From positions 1-51,867 of the IMG/VR virus record IMGVR_UViG_3300010148_000016: a DNA stretch of 51,867 nucleotides; one strand, written 5' to 3'. Shown in pieces: positions 42,928-51,517 of the stretch. The position numbers and the translations under genes were made by a program. How positions within the stretch are numbered: the stretch's first letter is position 1; each line of letters begins with the position of its first letter. The notes beneath the pieces were generated by a model. The model did not search any database. It worked only from the letters and a program-made list of their open reading frames with translations, and was not told the DNA's origin. This DNA is from a virus.

Positions 42928-43008
42928 GGGTGCTGAATGGTGTAATTCCAGACGTGGTCATACCAGCTTAATTGAGGAGAAAATATTTTCAGACCAACCC
43001 TCAGCCCC
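42928..43008 (+). ncRNA. Candidate structured RNA (81 nt) before the primase gene
   Basis: GGG(T)GCTGA at 42928-42936 pairs with TCAGCCCC at 43001-43008, forming an 8-bp stem with one bulged T. Inside are a possible TGGT-CAT-ACCA hairpin (near 42955-42965) and a palindrome GAAAATATTTTC (42979-42990). The element is about half G+C in ~30% GC surroundings and lies 20 nt before the primase ATG. It could be a leader switch, an independent small RNA or a replication signal. No known Rfam type is recognised. Confidence 0.45.
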
Positions 43009-43028
43009 AAACTTTTAAATCTAATACT

Positions 43029-44003
43029 ATGTTTACTACAAAAGGATTTGCTGATAATAAAAATGATGTAAATAGTGCATGGGTATTTGAATACTACTTA
43101 ACATTACCTGAAAGGTTAGCCGGTCAGGATTTAAAAATTAAGTCTGTATTTAATCCTAATGAACGTACTCCTAGTATGTGTATCTATTTATGTCCATATA
43201 AAAATGAGTATAAGTTTAAAGATTTTTCTACAGGTAAACAAGGAAGTAAGGTTGACTTAGTACAAGAATTATTTGACCTGAATTATTCTAAGGCCCTCTT
43301 TAGAATAGTTGAAGACTATAACAAATGGGTAATGGATGGTGGTGTGTTTGACTCAGAAGAGTTTGTACCTGCTCCAAAGTTTAAATTAGATGCAACAATA
43401 ACAAGAGACTGGAATGATCAGGATGCAGAATTCTGGTTACAGTTTAATATAGGCGCTTCTATGCTAGCAAAGTATTTAGTTTTACCTTTAGATTATTTTA
43501 CTATGGTAAAAGATTCTGAATCAAGTATTGAAAAAATTAAAATACAAAAGCCAGGGATTTATGGATACTTTGATACTGCAGGTAAATGTTATAAGATATA
43601 TCAGCCTCACAGTAAAAAGAATAAGTTTACTAAAGTTCTTGAACATCTTCAAGGACTTGATCAGTTAACAGGTAAGAAAGATTATCTTGTAATAACTTCT
43701 TCACTAAAAGATGGTATGTGTATAAGCTCTTTTGATTTTAACTTAGAGTTTATTGCTCCTCATAGTGAGAATACAATAATCAAACCACATATAATCCATA
43801 ATCTTAAACAGAATTATAAAAAAGTATTATCTTTGTTTGATAATGATGAAGCAGGTCATACTGCAATGGAAACATACAAGCGTGTATATGATGTAGAAGG
43901 TATATATATTAAGTCTGAAAAAGATATATCAGATGCAGTTAAAAAGTATGGAGCCCAAGCAGTTAAGCCTAAATTGTTTAATTTAATAAAGTCAAGTATA
44001 TGA
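43029..44003 (+). CDS. DNA primase, TOPRIM type (324 aa)
   Basis: The N-terminal part has FNPNERTPSMCIYLC and YKFKDFSTGKQGSKVDLVQE, a DnaG/T7-like substrate-binding pattern but without a full zinc-finger Cys set. The TOPRIM core shows DYLVITSSLKDGMC (219-231) and the acidic motif LSLFDNDEAGH (D271, D273), then KSEKDISD. It synthesises RNA primers for the nearby helicase-driven fork. I use the ATG at 43029; a TTG at 42972 would extend through the structured RNA. Short size fits a stand-alone phage primase. Confidence 0.88.
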   Translation: MFTTKGFADNKNDVNSAWVFEYYLTLPERLAGQDLKIKSVFNPNERTPSMCIYLCPYKNEYKFKDFSTGKQGSKVDLVQELFDLNYSKALFRIVEDYNKWVMDGGVFDSEEFVPAPKFKLDATITRDWNDQDAEFWLQFNIGASMLAKYLVLPLDYFTMVKDSESSIEKIKIQKPGIYGYFDTAGKCYKIYQPHSKKNKFTKVLEHLQGLDQLTGKKDYLVITSSLKDGMCISSFDFNLEFIAPHSENTIIKPHIIHNLKQNYKKVLSLFDNDEAGHTAMETYKRVYDVEGIYIKSEKDISDAVKKYGAQAVKPKLFNLIKSSI

Positions 44004-44389
44004 AATGGTGGATACCAGGTAACGTACCAAGCTCAAAGAATAGCAGAAGATGGACAGGAAAATATTTTATAGCAAGTAAAACTGTTATGAAGTATAGAAT
44101 GGATACTAAAGCAGATTATATAAGAATTGCACCACAATTTAAATATGAAATTGCTAAGTATGAATTTCCTCTTACTGTAACATTTAAGTTTGTTAGAGGT
44201 ACCCGCCATAAGTTTGATTATATTAACCCGTGTCAAACTGTACAGGATGACATGGTTAAACATCATTGGATAGAAGATGATAATATGAATTTTATTATAC
44301 CAAAATTTGAACCATATGAATATGATAAAGAACATCCAGGTGTCTGGATTGAAATTGAAGAACATTTAAATAAATTAAAAGATGAGTAA
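44000..44389 (+). CDS. rusA: RusA-like Holliday junction resolvase (129 aa)
   Basis: The start MKWWIPGNVPSSKNSRRWTG contains the conserved PxSKNS/R-type beginning of RusA, and the C-terminal half has FDYINPCQTVQDDMVKHHWI with the paired Asp residues that bind magnesium. The length is typical. It resolves branched DNA arising in replication and recombination. Its ATG overlaps the primase stop (ATGA), and it overlaps the next gene by 8 nt. Confidence 0.88.
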   Translation: MKWWIPGNVPSSKNSRRWTGKYFIASKTVMKYRMDTKADYIRIAPQFKYEIAKYEFPLTVTFKFVRGTRHKFDYINPCQTVQDDMVKHHWIEDDNMNFIIPKFEPYEYDKEHPGVWIEIEEHLNKLKDE

Positions 44390-44696
44390 ACCTGAGTTCA
44401 CTTTAGAAGTGTATGATAAACTTATAGAAATGATGAGATCCTCCAACCCGGAGGATTTTTTTATGGGTGTAGAAATATATAAGCATCATGATAAGTCACA
44501 CATAATAGATATGCTAATGATAAAATCATTTGGCGGATCTAAAAGAGCAGACTTTATTGAAGCTATAGGTTTTGACACAATAAAATATAATAGATATATT
44601 ATGCTTGATGATTTAAAAAAAACTATTGATGAGTATATGTTAGAAACAGAATGTAAAATATTTAAAAGATTAGAAGATGAATACAACAGTTATTAA
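44382..44696 (+). CDS. Unknown small protein containing a terminator-like hairpin (104 aa)
   Basis: The product MSKPEFTLEVYDKLIEMMRS is helical and acidic at the start, with MIKSFGGSKRADFIEAIGFD in the middle. No known motif is visible. Its DNA contains a perfect stem and U tract at 44438-44462. It overlaps the RusA gene by 8 nt and the VWA gene by 20 nt, so it may pass translation from the replication genes to the VWA-MoxR pair. Confidence 0.65.
   Translation: MSKPEFTLEVYDKLIEMMRSSNPEDFFMGVEIYKHHDKSHIIDMLMIKSFGGSKRADFIEAIGFDTIKYNRYIMLDDLKKTIDEYMLETECKIFKRLEDEYNSY
44438..44462 (+). terminator. Terminator-like hairpin inside the 104-aa coding region
   Basis: ATCCTCC, loop AACCC, GGAGGAT form a perfect 7-bp stem followed directly by seven T. 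It lies inside a coding sequence (residues RSSNPEDFF) and just before an in-frame ATG at 44463. When ribosomes do not cover it, it could stop transcription and so attenuate the downstream VWA-MoxR genes. Confidence 0.55.
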
Positions 44697-45861
44697 TTTA
44701 CAAAAAGTAGTAGATAAAGTATCCAAGGCTTGTAAGACCCTTATGTTTAAAGAACCATTTTATGGTTTATTACTTATAGGTATGAACAAAAAGTACAGAG
44801 ATGATTTACCTACTGCTGGTGTTAGTAAGCTTGGCATGGGTGTACAACTAGCAATCAATCCTAAATTCTTTGATGGTCTTACAGAAATGCAACAAATAGG
44901 TTTGATGAAACATGAAATACTTCATGTAGGATTTGGTCACTTAATAACAAGAGATTCATATGCTGATCATAAACTATTTAATATTGCTGCAGATCTTGAG
45001 ATCAATCAATATATTGAAAGTAATATGTTACCTGAAGGTGGTTTAACACTAGATATGTTTCCTGAATTAAAATTAGATCTTAAAGCAGGTACAAAATATT
45101 ACTATGATAAATTGCAACAAGCTAAAGATGATGGATCATGTCCAACACTAGACAATTTATTAAATGAAATGAATGGAGCTAGTCAATATTGTCACTCTAC
45201 TTGGGATGAGTTTGATGAGTTATCAGAAGCTGATAAGAAGCTAGTACAAAAACAAATTGAACATCAACTCAAAGAAACTGCAGATCTAACAGAGAAAAGA
45301 CAAGGTCATGTACCCGGTGAGTTCTCTGAAATCATAAGAAGACTTAGAACAATTGAACCTCCTTCATTTAACTGGAAGGCATATCTAAGAAGATTTGTTG
45401 GTAATTCTAGTATAGTATATACAAAGAAGCTGAGACGTAAGTACAATAAAAGATACAGCGGTAACCCTGGTCTTAAAATTAAACACAAGAATCATATCTG
45501 TGTTGGTGTTGACACAAGCGGATCTGTATCTAATTCAGAATTACAAGAGTTCATGAGTGAGCTTACACATATGCACAAGACTGGTCATCAGATTACTGTA
45601 GTACAGTGTGATACACAGATCAATAGTGTAGAAGTATTTAATCCTAAAAAAGATTGGGATATAAAAGGTAGAGGAGGCACAAGCTTCCAACCTGTAATAG
45701 ATCATTACAATGAAAAAGGGCATTATACTGCTCTAATATATTTAACAGATGGTGAAGCTTATACTCCGGATAACTGTCCAAAGAATTCTCTTTGGGTACA
45801 CAGTTCTCGTTGTGAGATAAATGAAGAGTTACCAGGACTAAAAATTCAAATTAATAAATAA
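44677..45861 (+). CDS. VWA protein with N-terminal metallopeptidase-like HExxH domain (394 aa)
   Basis: The N-terminal domain has LMKHEILHVGFGHLI (HEILH at 79-83, H88), followed by NIAADLEINQYI, as in the DUF2201 putative metallopeptidase family. The C-terminal VWA domain has a MIDAS: VGVDTSGSVSNSE (DTSGS at 279-283), GGTSFQ (Thr 335) and LTDGE (Asp 358). The two domains occur together in proteins that pair with MoxR-type AAA+ ATPases, and the next gene is such an ATPase. The pair probably remodels or activates a target protein. Whether the HExxH site is catalytic is unknown. Confidence 0.88.
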   Translation: MNTTVINLQKVVDKVSKACKTLMFKEPFYGLLLIGMNKKYRDDLPTAGVSKLGMGVQLAINPKFFDGLTEMQQIGLMKHEILHVGFGHLITRDSYADHKLFNIAADLEINQYIESNMLPEGGLTLDMFPELKLDLKAGTKYYYDKLQQAKDDGSCPTLDNLLNEMNGASQYCHSTWDEFDELSEADKKLVQKQIEHQLKETADLTEKRQGHVPGEFSEIIRRLRTIEPPSFNWKAYLRRFVGNSSIVYTKKLRRKYNKRYSGNPGLKIKHKNHICVGVDTSGSVSNSELQEFMSELTHMHKTGHQITVVQCDTQINSVEVFNPKKDWDIKGRGGTSFQPVIDHYNEKGHYTALIYLTDGEAYTPDNCPKNSLWVHSSRCEINEELPGLKIQINK

Positions 45862-45869
45862 TAAAGAAA

Positions 45870-47135
45870 ATGGCACAAGTAAATTTAAACATTGATGAGT
45901 TAAAGGATTTTGTTAATCACGTAGTTAACAACAATAGATTCCTACAAAAACAAGGTAAGAAGCCCGTAGCAATTGAAGTTGTTGGTGAGTCCGGTATTGG
46001 TAAGACTACATCTATTATGGACATGGCAAGAGATCATAATCTAGATTTTGTTAAACTTAATCTTGCACAGATAGAAGAGCTAGGTGACCTTGTAGGTTTT
46101 CCTGTTAGACAATTTCAAATGTATAAAGAAAAGCAAGTACCTGTTAAAGGTGATGATGTAAACTATAGTAGAACAGGCGCTGCAGCTGATGATCTACTTA
46201 AGCTAGCAAATAAAACTACTACTAAAAAAGTTGGTCAGTGGGTTGATGAACTAGCTGTAGCAGAATATCTTAAGAGTGGATGGAAAATGACCGGTCAAAA
46301 CCGTATGTCATACTGTGCACCTGAGTGGATTGCAGGTAAGAAGAAAGGTGGTATCCTTCTTCTTGATGACTGGAACCGTGCAGATGTAAGATTCATTCAA
46401 GCTGTTATGGAATTGGTAGACCGTCAAACATATATTTCATGGACACTACCAGAAGATTGGCATATCATATTGACTGCAAATCCTGATAACGGTGACTATA
46501 TGGTTAACTCTGTTGACTCAGCACAGAAGACTCGTTACATTACTGCAAACTTAAAGTTTGATGTAGATGTGTGGGCAAGATGGGCAGAGGCAGAAGGTAT
46601 TGACTCAAGATGTATTAACTTCTTGTTGATGCATCCTGAACTTGTAACACAAGAAACCAATGCAAGATCTATCTCTACATTCTTTAATGCTATATCTAGC
46701 TTTGAAAAGTTTGATGAGAATCTACCACTAATCCAAATGATTGGTGAAGGTAGTGTAGGTGAAGAGTTTGCATCTATGTTTACAATCTTTATTAATAACA
46801 AACTAGACAAGCTAGTTACTCCTAAAGATTTATTGACTCATGACAATGAGCAATATATATTAGGTGAGCTGGGATCATGTGTTGGTAAAGATGATTCATA
46901 CCGTGCAGACATTGCGTCTACACTTGCAACAAGACTTGGTAACTACGCTGTTGTATACTCTAAAGAGAATACAGTTAACCAAAAAATTACTGATAGACTA
47001 CTAGCATTATGTACTAAAGAGTATTTCTCTAATGATCTTAAGTATTTAGTTGTTAGAACTATCTTTAATGGTAATAAGCAAAAGTTCAACAAGTTTATGA
47101 TGAACCCTGAAATAATTAAAATGACATTAAAGTAA
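45870..47135 (+). CDS. MoxR-type AAA+ ATPase (421 aa)
   Basis: Walker A is EVVGESGIGKTTSIMDM (P-loop 39-46), Walker B is GGILLLDDWNRAD (162-168), and sensor I is ILTANPDNGDYM (Asn 204), followed by KTRYI. These features and the partner VWA gene 8 nt upstream match MoxR/RavA-like ATPases that act as chaperones with VWA proteins. The target is unknown; within a replication operon it might be replisome or host protein complexes. Codons are less AT-extreme than in the neighbours, hinting at strong translation. The next gene starts inside its stop (TAATG). Confidence 0.9.
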   Translation: MAQVNLNIDELKDFVNHVVNNNRFLQKQGKKPVAIEVVGESGIGKTTSIMDMARDHNLDFVKLNLAQIEELGDLVGFPVRQFQMYKEKQVPVKGDDVNYSRTGAAADDLLKLANKTTTKKVGQWVDELAVAEYLKSGWKMTGQNRMSYCAPEWIAGKKKGGILLLDDWNRADVRFIQAVMELVDRQTYISWTLPEDWHIILTANPDNGDYMVNSVDSAQKTRYITANLKFDVDVWARWAEAEGIDSRCINFLLMHPELVTQETNARSISTFFNAISSFEKFDENLPLIQMIGEGSVGEEFASMFTIFINNKLDKLVTPKDLLTHDNEQYILGELGSCVGKDDSYRADIASTLATRLGNYAVVYSKENTVNQKITDRLLALCTKEYFSNDLKYLVVRTIFNGNKQKFNKFMMNPEIIKMTLK

Positions 47136-48208
47136 TGGCAAAAATTCATGAAGATGTAAGATCTATGAATAATATTGTTTCAAGTTTAGGTATTGCCTCT
47201 ACAGACATCAATGGGATGATCTGTAGTGGTGATGCCCTAAGCTATACAACAGTATTAGTTAGTGAAGATGAAACATCATATATAAAACATCAAGAAATAT
47301 TAGAAGGAGATAATGAATCTCCCATTATAAATTATAAAAACAAAAAAGCTTTTATTATTCCTGGCTCAAGCATAACTGCTGATAAATTAAAAATGGAATT
47401 AAAAGAGCATGATATTAAAATTACTAATGATATAGATCAAGCAGATGTATTTATTACTAATGTAATGTCATGTCAAACAGTTAATGATCATAATATACCA
47501 TTGCGTGCTATTATGTTTAATATTGAAAATGGTTATTCTATAACTGAGTTTGAACAAGGTGAAAGAAAATGTGATATTATTAATAATTGGATGACTGATG
47601 AAAGCATAGAACATGTAATATGGGATAATAGACGTTCTGAAGTTCTAGGTACTTATCTTGGTAGTTGTGAATATGATTCTCTTCCTTATAATACACATGT
47701 ATATACAGGGATGGCTTTAAAGATTTTGGATCGTATTGTTAATGATGGTTGTGAAACTATTACTGGAGACAGAGTTATGGATGAATCTCCTAATCAACAA
47801 ATACTAACTCAAAGCTTGCTTGATACATGTTTACAAATGTATGATGCGGGTGGTGATGATAGATCAATGTTAGAAAAGATTTTACCTACAATACGTACTG
47901 ATGTTAATCATCATTTATTATGGAGACTACATGGTACTATTCAAGAATATCATTTTAGTTCACGTAATAAAGATATAAAGTATTGGTTTAATAAATCACA
48001 ACATAGTTGGTATTCAAGAATGAATGCTGAAGATTTTGTAAAACAACATGATGAAGATGGTACACTTACTTCTGAGGGCTTCAAGTATATGGAGCCTATC
48101 ATAAGAAAAGCAATCCAAATTTATAACAGAGAGCTGTATGTATTTACAGTAAGAATTAAACCAGAGTATGAAAAAAAATATTTAAAAAAAATACACGTAC
48201 ACAGATGA
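47135..48208 (+). CDS. Unknown protein with BRCT-like segment, paralogue A (357 aa)
   Basis: Residues 70-109 (KKAFIIPGSSITADKLKMEL, then KEHDIKITNDIDQADVFITN) have the layout of a BRCT domain: strand, helix, strand, then an Asp-Val strand. The same layout occurs in the following protein, where I count 10 identities over 40 aligned positions without gaps. The C-terminal part is helical and charged, ending KIHVHR. The gene couples directly to MoxR (TAATG) and to paralogue B (ATGA), suggesting joint function, perhaps as MoxR-VWA clients or adaptors. The BRCT resemblance is tentative. Confidence 0.65.
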   Translation: MAKIHEDVRSMNNIVSSLGIASTDINGMICSGDALSYTTVLVSEDETSYIKHQEILEGDNESPIINYKNKKAFIIPGSSITADKLKMELKEHDIKITNDIDQADVFITNVMSCQTVNDHNIPLRAIMFNIENGYSITEFEQGERKCDIINNWMTDESIEHVIWDNRRSEVLGTYLGSCEYDSLPYNTHVYTGMALKILDRIVNDGCETITGDRVMDESPNQQILTQSLLDTCLQMYDAGGDDRSMLEKILPTIRTDVNHHLLWRLHGTIQEYHFSSRNKDIKYWFNKSQHSWYSRMNAEDFVKQHDEDGTLTSEGFKYMEPIIRKAIQIYNRELYVFTVRIKPEYEKKYLKKIHVHR

Positions 48209-49419
48209 AACTAATAAAAATACATAAACTATCATTTTCACTTGCTGATAATGATTATAAAATAGACAGTAGACACAATCATATCTCAGTATATTCTAAT
48301 GGTGATTATTTATTACATGGAGTAGATGAAAAAGTTAGTAGATATGGTGATCAAATGGTAGATGCTGTAATAAAAAATATAAAAGATGATGAGATAGATT
48401 CATTAGATAATATAAAATTTTTATATAGGTATCCAAACATTAGTTTATCTAGAGATAGAGTTGCGCTTTATTGTCAAGACAATGACTTAAAAGTAATTAG
48501 AAATAAACATAGTGCTGATGTAAGAATTATATCAAAAAAGTTTATAGAAAAACTAATAACTTATAGTTGGTCTGGTAATTATGCAGCTGTATCTAAATCT
48601 ATTGATATAGTTAAAAAATATCCTAATGCTTTTAATTCAAAAGAATGTCAATTAGAGTGTATAAATATGCTTGAAAAACTTCCTGAAGATGAAGTAATAG
48701 ATGTGAGTGCAATAACTCGTAGATATTATTATGCTGACAATTGGGAAAAAACTGTTGCTCCAATGTTAGATGATTTTAAAAGCTGTAAGAGTCATTCTAG
48801 TAATTGGACAATTTTAGCTGATAATATAGGTTTATATAATGAAATCATAAATGGTGCATTTAAATGGATGTTAGATGATAATTGTAATAAGATTATGTCT
48901 GCAGAATCTGTAGCATTAGATGATGAAAGTTTTATTCAAATCAAAAACATGTTAAAAAATGGTGTTGCTGATGATAAATCTGTTGCAATGAGTTTGATGG
49001 CTAATTGTGATATTGAAAAATCTAAAACTTATTTGGCTATGTTATTCTTTCACTTTGGTGAAAAAATGAAAGGAACTAAACCGTGGAATACAGTTAGTTT
49101 TAAATCATTAAGAAAGAGTTTTCAAAAGTATTATGATAACACTAATTATAACTATGGTAGTGCGCATAGGTATCAAAAACTTATAGAGATGTTAGTTGAT
49201 GATGATGCATTAACTTTACCTGCTATGCAACATTGTTTAGATTTATTATTTGAATCTGTTATAAAGCAATCTACTGGTCTAGCATCTTGTAATGCTTTTC
49301 AAATTGAAAGAAGTTCTATAAGACTTAGTGATGAATTTGCAGATAAAGTAAAAACAAAATCTTTATCACAAGTAATAAAAGAAGAGAACTGTATGTATAA
49401 TGATGATTTACCTTTTTAA
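48205..49419 (+). CDS. Unknown protein with BRCT-like segment and SSB-like tip, paralogue B (404 aa)
   Basis: Residues 71-110 (KFLYRYPNISLSRDRVALYC and then QDNDLKVIRNKHSADVRIIS) align with the BRCT-like segment of the preceding protein. The C-terminal 250 residues are helical. The extreme C-terminus is YNDDLPF, close to the DDDIPF/DDLPF tip with which bacterial SSB recruits repair proteins. The protein might therefore bind host SSB-interacting enzymes. It starts at an ATGA overlap and ends 2 nt before the RecB-like nuclease. The function is unknown. Confidence 0.65.
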   Translation: MKLIKIHKLSFSLADNDYKIDSRHNHISVYSNGDYLLHGVDEKVSRYGDQMVDAVIKNIKDDEIDSLDNIKFLYRYPNISLSRDRVALYCQDNDLKVIRNKHSADVRIISKKFIEKLITYSWSGNYAAVSKSIDIVKKYPNAFNSKECQLECINMLEKLPEDEVIDVSAITRRYYYADNWEKTVAPMLDDFKSCKSHSSNWTILADNIGLYNEIINGAFKWMLDDNCNKIMSAESVALDDESFIQIKNMLKNGVADDKSVAMSLMANCDIEKSKTYLAMLFFHFGEKMKGTKPWNTVSFKSLRKSFQKYYDNTNYNYGSAHRYQKLIEMLVDDDALTLPAMQHCLDLLFESVIKQSTGLASCNAFQIERSSIRLSDEFADKVKTKSLSQVIKEENCMYNDDLPF

Positions 49420-49421
49420 CT

Positions 49422-50408
49422 ATGACAGACAAAGAACAAATATTTAAAGACAAATATGATAGAGGAGAATTTAAGTTTTCATATTCAAGTATGAATAGAC
49501 TTAGGTTCTCCCCTAAGCTTTTCTACAAGGATTACATCCTTAAAGATAGAGAGGTTAGATTAGATAAGCACCTAATAGAAGGTAGACTACTGCATCTATT
49601 ATTATTGCAACCAGATAATTTTACAAATGATTTTGCATTGCTACCGGGTAAAATACCATCAGAAGCTGTGCGTAGAGTTCTTAATGAAGTTAAGGGACTT
49701 GCTGTAGGAGATCTAGAAGATTTAGAACCTGAGATTATAACTGCTTTAAAACATCAGAACTTATATCAGTCTATCAAAGATGACTCAAAGAGATTAGCAA
49801 AGATACTTACGGATGACAACAAAGAGTATTTTAAATTTCTACTTGTATCAGAAGGTAAAGACATCATTGATCAAGATATGTATGATAAGACTGCAGAACG
49901 TGTAGAGATTGTCAAATCAAAGAAAGATATAATGGGTTTACTTGATCCAGTTGTAACAGACTTTGAGTTAGATGAAACTGAAACGTTTGCAGAATCATAT
50001 CTAGAATGTGATTTAAGAGATCTTAAGTTTGGTCTTAAGGGTTATGTAGATAAATACATAATAGATCATAAGAAAAGGTCAATCACTATCATTGACATCA
50101 AGACGTCAGGCAAGTCCATTACTGATTTTGTAGACACTGTAGATTATTACAATTATTGGATGCAAGCTGCCATTTATACTATGTTAGTATTAAAAAATGT
50201 GCCAGATGGTATACAAGGTTATAAAATAAACTTTAACTTTATAGTAGTAGATACGTATAATCAAATATATAATTTTGAAGTAAGTAATCAAACTATGCAA
50301 AACTGGGGTAAAAATCTTATGTCAGTAATAAAAGCATGTGAGTTTCACTTAAATGAAATGAATTTTGATTTACCGTATGAGTTTATTAATAACAAAGTAA
50401 TACTATGA
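49422..50408 (+). CDS. RecB/Cas4-like PD-(D/E)XK exonuclease (328 aa)
   Basis: Motifs are in order: an N-terminal FSYSSMNRLRFSPKLFYKDY helix, EGRLLHLLLL (H58), GYVDKYI (D210), the core ITIIDIKTSGK (D225, K227), and MQAAIYTML (Q248-Y252). This is the layout of RecB-family exonucleases that resect DNA. With the Sak4-SSB pair it could form a recombination system. It is longer than the minus-strand nuclease at 18740-19573, and the two look like distant family members rather than recent copies. It overlaps the next gene by 4 nt. Confidence 0.88.
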   Translation: MTDKEQIFKDKYDRGEFKFSYSSMNRLRFSPKLFYKDYILKDREVRLDKHLIEGRLLHLLLLQPDNFTNDFALLPGKIPSEAVRRVLNEVKGLAVGDLEDLEPEIITALKHQNLYQSIKDDSKRLAKILTDDNKEYFKFLLVSEGKDIIDQDMYDKTAERVEIVKSKKDIMGLLDPVVTDFELDETETFAESYLECDLRDLKFGLKGYVDKYIIDHKKRSITIIDIKTSGKSITDFVDTVDYYNYWMQAAIYTMLVLKNVPDGIQGYKINFNFIVVDTYNQIYNFEVSNQTMQNWGKNLMSVIKACEFHLNEMNFDLPYEFINNKVIL

Positions 50409-50998
50409 TGTATAAAAAATATTTTCAAAAGAGCAAGATCTTCCTCTATCCTTTACTTAGTATAAAGAGAGGGGTTGATTTTGTTCCTGTTGAAACATTT
50501 TTAACCTGGGAAGATAATTATACTATTAAAAACAAAAAATTTATGTGTTTGTATGAGCAAAAAGAAACAGATGAATGGAAAGAGTTTGAGAATAAGTATT
50601 TATTATCTAATATATATTTTTATGACTATGTACCTTTGGCTAAAAATATTCACTTATACATATTTGATATGAGTGATATTGCCTCTTGCTATAATAAGAT
50701 TAGCCGTGGTAAATATTCAGAAGTTCTTGAGTCAACAAAAGAAATCATTATGAACTTTTTTGGTGAGAAAGGAGCTATTTCACAATACATAGAAGAATTT
50801 TTGTATCCAGAATATTATCATACACAATATGCAGAAGAACTAAATGTAAATGTATCACAATTAGAAGAAGTATATGAATTGTGTGATAAACCGGATTTAG
50901 AAAAAGAAAAGTTGGTCTACAAAAAACCTGACCCAAAAGCTATTTTTTCAAAAAAGTTTTTATCTTTGTATTCTAATTCAAAATATATTTTAACATGA
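50405..50998 (+). CDS. Unknown protein after RecB-like nuclease (197 aa)
   Basis: The protein (MMYKKYFQKSKIFLYPLLSI) has a hydrophobic patch near the N-terminus that is too short for a certain membrane helix, a Tyr/Phe-rich beta region (VPVETFLTWEDNYTI) and an acidic helical C-terminus (NVSQLEEVYELCDKPDLEKE). I have the impression that relatives occur in replication modules of Bacteroidota phages, but no function is known to me. ATGA-type overlaps link it to both neighbours. Confidence 0.65.
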   Translation: MMYKKYFQKSKIFLYPLLSIKRGVDFVPVETFLTWEDNYTIKNKKFMCLYEQKETDEWKEFENKYLLSNIYFYDYVPLAKNIHLYIFDMSDIASCYNKISRGKYSEVLESTKEIIMNFFGEKGAISQYIEEFLYPEYYHTQYAEELNVNVSQLEEVYELCDKPDLEKEKLVYKKPDPKAIFSKKFLSLYSNSKYILT

Positions 50999-51447
50999 GT
51001 AAAGAAAACAAAAAACCAACGTATGGACAAAACATGTTGTTAACAACATCTAATTGGGGACCATACAAAACATTTAAATTAATGCCTGTACTTGAGGATT
51101 GTCCTTATGTAGAGGTTATATTTGACCCAAGTAGTAAAATACTTGCTGTTATTTCTAAAATAAGCAAAAGTTCATATCATTTTGTTCCTAAAATTGATGA
51201 CAATGGTGATGAAGTACAAACCAAAATCAAACCTAGACCAAACGGTAAAAAGGTAAAAGAACAAAGAGTGATGATGGATACGCATGCTGAGTATTATATT
51301 GTAGAAGTTGATGAAATTAAAAGTTTTATCAAAGAATTTGCAATTAATGCTGATTCATATGACTTTAATACAATCATTGATAATGATGTAGAAGAAATGA
51401 AAAGAGCACTTTCCTCTGAGAAAGCCACAAACCTAAACCTTGTTTAG
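50995..51447 (+). CDS. Unknown protein, last gene before tandem terminators (150 aa)
   Basis: The product MSKENKKPTYGQNMLLTTSN has a beta-rich N-terminal half, a Lys/Arg-rich loop (TKIKPRPNGKKVKEQRVMMD) and a helical acidic C-terminus. It could bind nucleic acid through the loop, but no family is recognised. Its last codons and stop form one arm of a terminator hairpin, so the long rightward operon that began at 38.9 kb ends here. Confidence 0.65.
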   Translation: MSKENKKPTYGQNMLLTTSNWGPYKTFKLMPVLEDCPYVEVIFDPSSKILAVISKISKSSYHFVPKIDDNGDEVQTKIKPRPNGKKVKEQRVMMDTHAEYYIVEVDEIKSFIKEFAINADSYDFNTIIDNDVEEMKRALSSEKATNLNLV

Positions 51448-51498
51448 GAGTTTTCTTTATTAACCAATCCACAGAAAGGGACTCCGGTCCCTTTTTTT
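51432..51498 (+). terminator. Tandem intrinsic terminators at the end of the replication operon
   Basis: The first hairpin is CCTAAAC-CTT-GTTTAGG (51432-51448), overlapping the stop codon and followed by AGTTTTCTTT. The second is AAAGGGAC-TCCG-GTCCCTTT (51475-51494), followed by further T to 51498; its perfect 8-bp stem with a tetraloop is very strong. Together they should block nearly all read-through. Confidence 0.92.
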
Positions 51499-51517
51499 GG
51501 GTCTAATCTATTTATTT

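Noticed and set aside
42928-43008. Possible tRNA in the structured element before primase
   Set aside because: No TTCRANNC T-loop, no proper 5-bp anticodon stem with 7-nt loop, and the closing stem has a bulge.
47135-49419. Toxin-antitoxin or abortive-infection system made of the two BRCT-like proteins
   Set aside because: Sizes of 357 and 404 residues, absence of known toxin motifs and the shared segment argue for paralogous cofactors rather than a toxin-antitoxin pair.
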